Below, piece by piece: positions 61,546-64,000 of a DNA stretch of 64,000 bases. A program made the translations under genes and the position numbers. The first letter of the stretch is position 1, and each line of letters begins with the position of its first letter. Below the pieces are notes generated by a model. That model was given only the letters and a program-made list of their open reading frames with translations. It searched no databases and was not told the origin of the DNA. The stretch is taken from NCBI GenBank assembly GCA_019358975.1, contig JAHHIL010000001.1, positions 434,001 to 498,000 of the forward strand, in the 5' to 3' direction. This DNA is from Trichocoleus desertorum ATA4-8-CV12 (GTDB taxonomy: Bacteria > Cyanobacteriota > Cyanobacteriia > FACHB-46).

Positions 61546-64000
61546 ATGCTTGATTCTCGTTGGTCTATCTTTCGTAGCTATTTATTCTCTGTTAGAGTCC
61601 TGGCATCTGGCTCAATCTCATTGTTTTTGGCTGCTGGGTTAATTCAGGCAAAGCCTAGCTTGGCAAACTCTCGCCGTCAGCAAGAGCCAACGCCTCAAGC
61701 AACCTCTCCGAATCCAGCCCCAGGTACTCAGAGACAAGCTGACCCAGAAAGAAAAGAAAGGAAAAAGATCAGAGGCAAAAACGCTACACCTCAGGCTCGC
61801 TCCGGGGTGGCTATGGCCGCTCCCCTCAATGCCCCTAAAAGTTTGTCTACGGCTGAAGTGGATCTAACTCAGCCGCTTGAGCTAAAAACTACTGATCTGG
61901 AAATTAGTGCCCCTCCTGAGCGATCGGCCACCTCTACTGCTCCTGAGCGATCGCTTTCTGCTCAAGCCACATCGGTTCCTACCGCTCCTGTTAGCATCTC
62001 CCCTACTGCTCCTATCCAGACGGCTGATAATTACTGGCAGATGAACGGTACGGGTTTAGGTGTAACTGGACCCTATGGCCCTGGAATGTGCGGAGATAAT
62101 TGCAATAGTTGGCCCCAACCCCTAGGGCAGGGTAGAAATTTACCCACGCTTTCTACCACCGAACAACCGCTGCCAGTTCCAACTCCATTGCCTACGGTTC
62201 GCTCAGAAGCATCCAGCAGTAATTTTTCTCCTCAGCAATTGCCCTGGATGTCTGGAGTGCCTGTACCCGCGCCAGGGTGGGGAGTTGCCAATGGTAATGC
62301 TTATGGTAATGCTTACCCCTATCCCTATGCAGTTGGGCAGTTGCCTCCTGTTCAGCCATCACCTATGCCACCACCTGGAGGATGGAATCCTTATGGGAGT
62401 CCTTATGGTTGGAATCCCAATGGTGGTTTCTACCCGATGGGGCAGTCACTTCCTGCGCCGATGCCCGCTCCAATGGCTCCCGGTAGCGGTTCTAACCCTT
62501 CTAATAGCTCGAATAATGTCTATTTCTACAATCGATTTGCTCCATCCCCCTCTCCTAATTCAGCGCCTGTAGCTACGCCCTCAATGCCTAATTTGAGTGC
62601 GCCACCTGTAGAGCAAAATTTTTATCAAGGAGCGCCTAGCTATCCCAGTAATTTTTATCAAGGAGCGCCGAATTACCCAAACAATTTCTCGAATGGAGCC
62701 CCTAACTATCCGACTAATTTCTATAACCAAAATCCAGGTTATCCGACTAATTTCTCTAGCCCTATCCCACCTGGTTATCCAGGTAACATTTATAACCAAA
62801 ATCCAGGTTATCCCAGTAATTTTCCTGGGCCTATGGTAGGTTATCCCGGTACTGCTTATCCCAATAATTCCTATACGCCAGTTCCTGGTTATCCGAGCAA
62901 TTTTTATCCCAACAATCCTGGCTACCCCGTTAATTTTCCTGGGCCTACGGTAGGGTATCCTGCTATTCCTTACCCTGCTAGTGCCTACCCACCCGCTCCG
63001 GGTTATCCCAGCAATTTTGCAGCCCCGCCTCCAACCTATCCTGGTAACTTTTACAACGCTGCGCCCAATTATTCTGGAAACCCTGCTCCCAGCAGCCCTT
63101 ATCCCAGTGCACCCTACGTCCCCTCCGGTGCTCCGAGTCCCTATGGTGCTCCAAGTCCCTATGGTGCTCCAAGTCCCTATGGCAGTGGTTATCCAGCGGG
63201 GCAGCCGACAGCTTTTCCACCATTCCAAAACACACCAACCCCGACAGCGCCTCAAAGCACCACGATGCCTCCGAGTAACTTAGCGCCCGCTGCTGCTTTG
63301 GAAACTCAGCCAGAAACCTCTAGACCACTTTTGCGAAGTACGGCTTTAAGCCAACCCGCTGTGCAACTGCAAGGCGTATATCTGTATCAAGGAGATGACT
63401 CATCTGCTAGGGCTCGCTTATCAGCAGCTTACCCCTTGACACCGAATATTCTGTTTGGTGGAACGTTGGATTTGACCACGGGCCAAGGGTTGGCAGATTC
63501 TCAGCAAGAAGGTCTGAGCTTGAATGAGCTGTTTGTTGCTACCTCTCCCCGGGACTTGCCAAACTTGCGGTTTGTGGTGGGGCAATTGGACTTAACGTCC
63601 TATTTCGATCGCAACAGTTTTGCCAAGGATGGAGCCAGCCACTTCTTTAACCCCGTGTTTCAGACCAACTCCGCTTTAACGGCCACAGGAATCGGCTCTC
63701 GGCCTGGAGCGCTGGTTAATTGGTCTTTGACTGACAACATCGAAGCGAGATTTGCGGCCTTTTCTTCCGCCCGGAGTATCGGAGATTTCAGCTTGGATGG
63801 CTTTGCGGGTGAACTGGGACTGCGCTACGGCAACGCCATTATTCGGGCTACCTACACTACGGGTCGAGAAACTGGTGCAGGCGATGGCTTCCGAGAAATC
63901 TTTCAGGTGAATCGAGGTGATGGGATAACTGGGCCTCAACGGGGCGATCGCGAGGAAGGCTTTGGCATTAACGCAGAAGTCTTTATCCCTAGCCTCAATA
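61546..64000 (+). CDS. Large exported protein: Tyr/Pro/Asn/Gly-rich repeat region plus porin-like barrel (3' end outside window)
   Basis: Open from the ATG at 61546 to the right edge, 818 codons without a stop. A signal peptide (about 1-40, hydrophobic VLASGSISLFLAAGLIQA) is followed by a Ser/Thr/Pro-rich stretch. About residues 246-555 are dominated by degenerate repeats of the form GYPSNFY / NYPTNF / GYPGNIYNQNP, ending in three exact GAPSPY units. After about residue 600 the text changes to alternating strands: GVYLYQGDDSSARARLSAAYPL, LRFVVGQLDLTSYFDRNSFA, HFFNPVFQTNSALTATGIGSRPGALVNWSLTD and LGLRYGNAIIRATYTTGRE. This resembles OprB-type carbohydrate porins. The likely location is the outer membrane, with the repeat region as an extended periplasmic or surface segment. 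The barrel's C-terminus, needed for proof, is missing. Confidence 0.75.
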   Translation, partial: MLDSRWSIFRSYLFSVRVLASGSISLFLAAGLIQAKPSLANSRRQQEPTPQATSPNPAPGTQRQADPERKERKKIRGKNATPQARSGVAMAAPLNAPKSLSTAEVDLTQPLELKTTDLEISAPPERSATSTAPERSLSAQATSVPTAPVSISPTAPIQTADNYWQMNGTGLGVTGPYGPGMCGDNCNSWPQPLGQGRNLPTLSTTEQPLPVPTPLPTVRSEASSSNFSPQQLPWMSGVPVPAPGWGVANGNAYGNAYPYPYAVGQLPPVQPSPMPPPGGWNPYGSPYGWNPNGGFYPMGQSLPAPMPAPMAPGSGSNPSNSSNNVYFYNRFAPSPSPNSAPVATPSMPNLSAPPVEQNFYQGAPSYPSNFYQGAPNYPNNFSNGAPNYPTNFYNQNPGYPTNFSSPIPPGYPGNIYNQNPGYPSNFPGPMVGYPGTAYPNNSYTPVPGYPSNFYPNNPGYPVNFPGPTVGYPAIPYPASAYPPAPGYPSNFAAPPPTYPGNFYNAAPNYSGNPAPSSPYPSAPYVPSGAPSPYGAPSPYGAPSPYGSGYPAGQPTAFPPFQNTPTPTAPQSTTMPPSNLAPAAALETQPETSRPLLRSTALSQPAVQLQGVYLYQGDDSSARARLSAAYPLTPNILFGGTLDLTTGQGLADSQQEGLSLNELFVATSPRDLPNLRFVVGQLDLTSYFDRNSFAKDGASHFFNPVFQTNSALTATGIGSRPGALVNWSLTDNIEARFAAFSSARSIGDFSLDGFAGELGLRYGNAIIRATYTTGRETGAGDGFREIFQVNRGDGITGPQRGDREEGFGINAEVFIPSLN
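62620..63050 (+). repeat. Degenerate YPxNF(Y/P) coding repeats
   Basis: About a dozen imperfect units centred on Tyr-Pro-x-Asn-Phe/Ile, spaced 10-16 codons apart, within the porin-like gene. The codons vary, so this is an old protein-level repeat rather than a recent DNA expansion. Confidence 0.85.
63127..63180 (+). repeat. Three 18-bp tandem repeats encoding GAPSPY
   Basis: GGTGCTCC(G/A)AGTCCCTAT three times in a row, with a single G/A difference in the first copy. A recent slippage-type expansion inside the porin-like gene. Confidence 0.95.

Noticed and set aside
62581-63255. 224-codon open frame on the minus strand, rich in Arg, Ile, Gly and Thr
   Set aside because: It is the antisense shadow of the YPxNF repeat region. 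The repetitive plus-strand codons keep the frame open, and the plus-strand frame is longer with a signal peptide and a recognisable domain.

Overview
The window is chromosomal DNA of a cyanobacterium. The markers are the split RNA polymerase genes rpoC1/rpoC2, a phycocyanin chromophore lyase (cpcT), both sulfolipid genes (sqdB, sqdX), a ctaCDE cytochrome oxidase, a small protein otherwise known to me only from cyanobacteria, and many copies of the HIP1 palindrome GCGATCGC across most of the window. Gene content looks like a freshwater or terrestrial, possibly filamentous, lineage, but genus cannot be fixed from this sequence. I saw no tRNA, rRNA, CRISPR array, transposase or prophage.

Layout. 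1-8.8 kb: end of clpC with a strong terminator, an NAD(P)-dependent epimerase-like gene that carries an intergenic-type C6/G6 palindrome inside its frame, a CIRCE-controlled groEL with a GGM tail, corA plus a small membrane protein, the RNase P RNA gene, a hypothetical gene, rnc and a Gfo/Idh/MocA oxidoreductase. 8.9-19.5 kb (minus strand): a Cache/HAMP histidine kinase, then a six-gene metal-resistance operon (DUF305 protein, membrane fusion protein, HME-RND pump, small lipoprotein, response regulator, sensor kinase) that resembles the copMRS/copBAC and nrs systems of Synechocystis. 19.7-22.5 kb: a three-gene operon made of a small AtzG-like protein, an AtzE-like amidase and an FAD amine/amino-acid oxidase.

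23-31 kb: a small conserved protein, a GAF-GAF-PAS adenylate cyclase of CyaB type, sqdX and sqdB, cpcT, and a phytase/esterase-like lipoprotein. 31-40 kb: ctaCDE read leftward and, divergently, ctaA-ctaB plus a two-gene ABC-2 exporter read rightward. Together these cover heme A synthesis and the aa3-type terminal oxidase. The 500-bp region between the two arms holds a perfect 17-bp inverted repeat. 40-47 kb: a Ser/Thr kinase fused to a periplasmic amino-acid-binding-type domain, a polyprenyl-phosphate glycosyltransferase, a Usp protein, hisD, rpsT and a TatD nuclease.

47-57 kb: rpoB-rpoC1-rpoC2 with a recognisable sigma70 promoter in front and a strong terminator behind. 57-64 kb: a membrane-anchored GH5 cellulase with a C-terminal CBM2, two poorly known exported proteins, and the 5' part of a large exported protein. 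That last protein joins about 300 residues of Tyr/Pro/Asn/Gly-rich repeats to a porin-like barrel and runs off the right edge.

Most promising for follow-up: the porin with its repetitive region, the compensatory dyad repeats before the Cache kinase, the near-identical internal duplication of the DUF305 gene with an 11-bp-phased direct repeat upstream, the inverted repeat between the cta arms, and the kinase/binding-protein fusion. All functional statements rest on motif recognition by eye; no database search was run.
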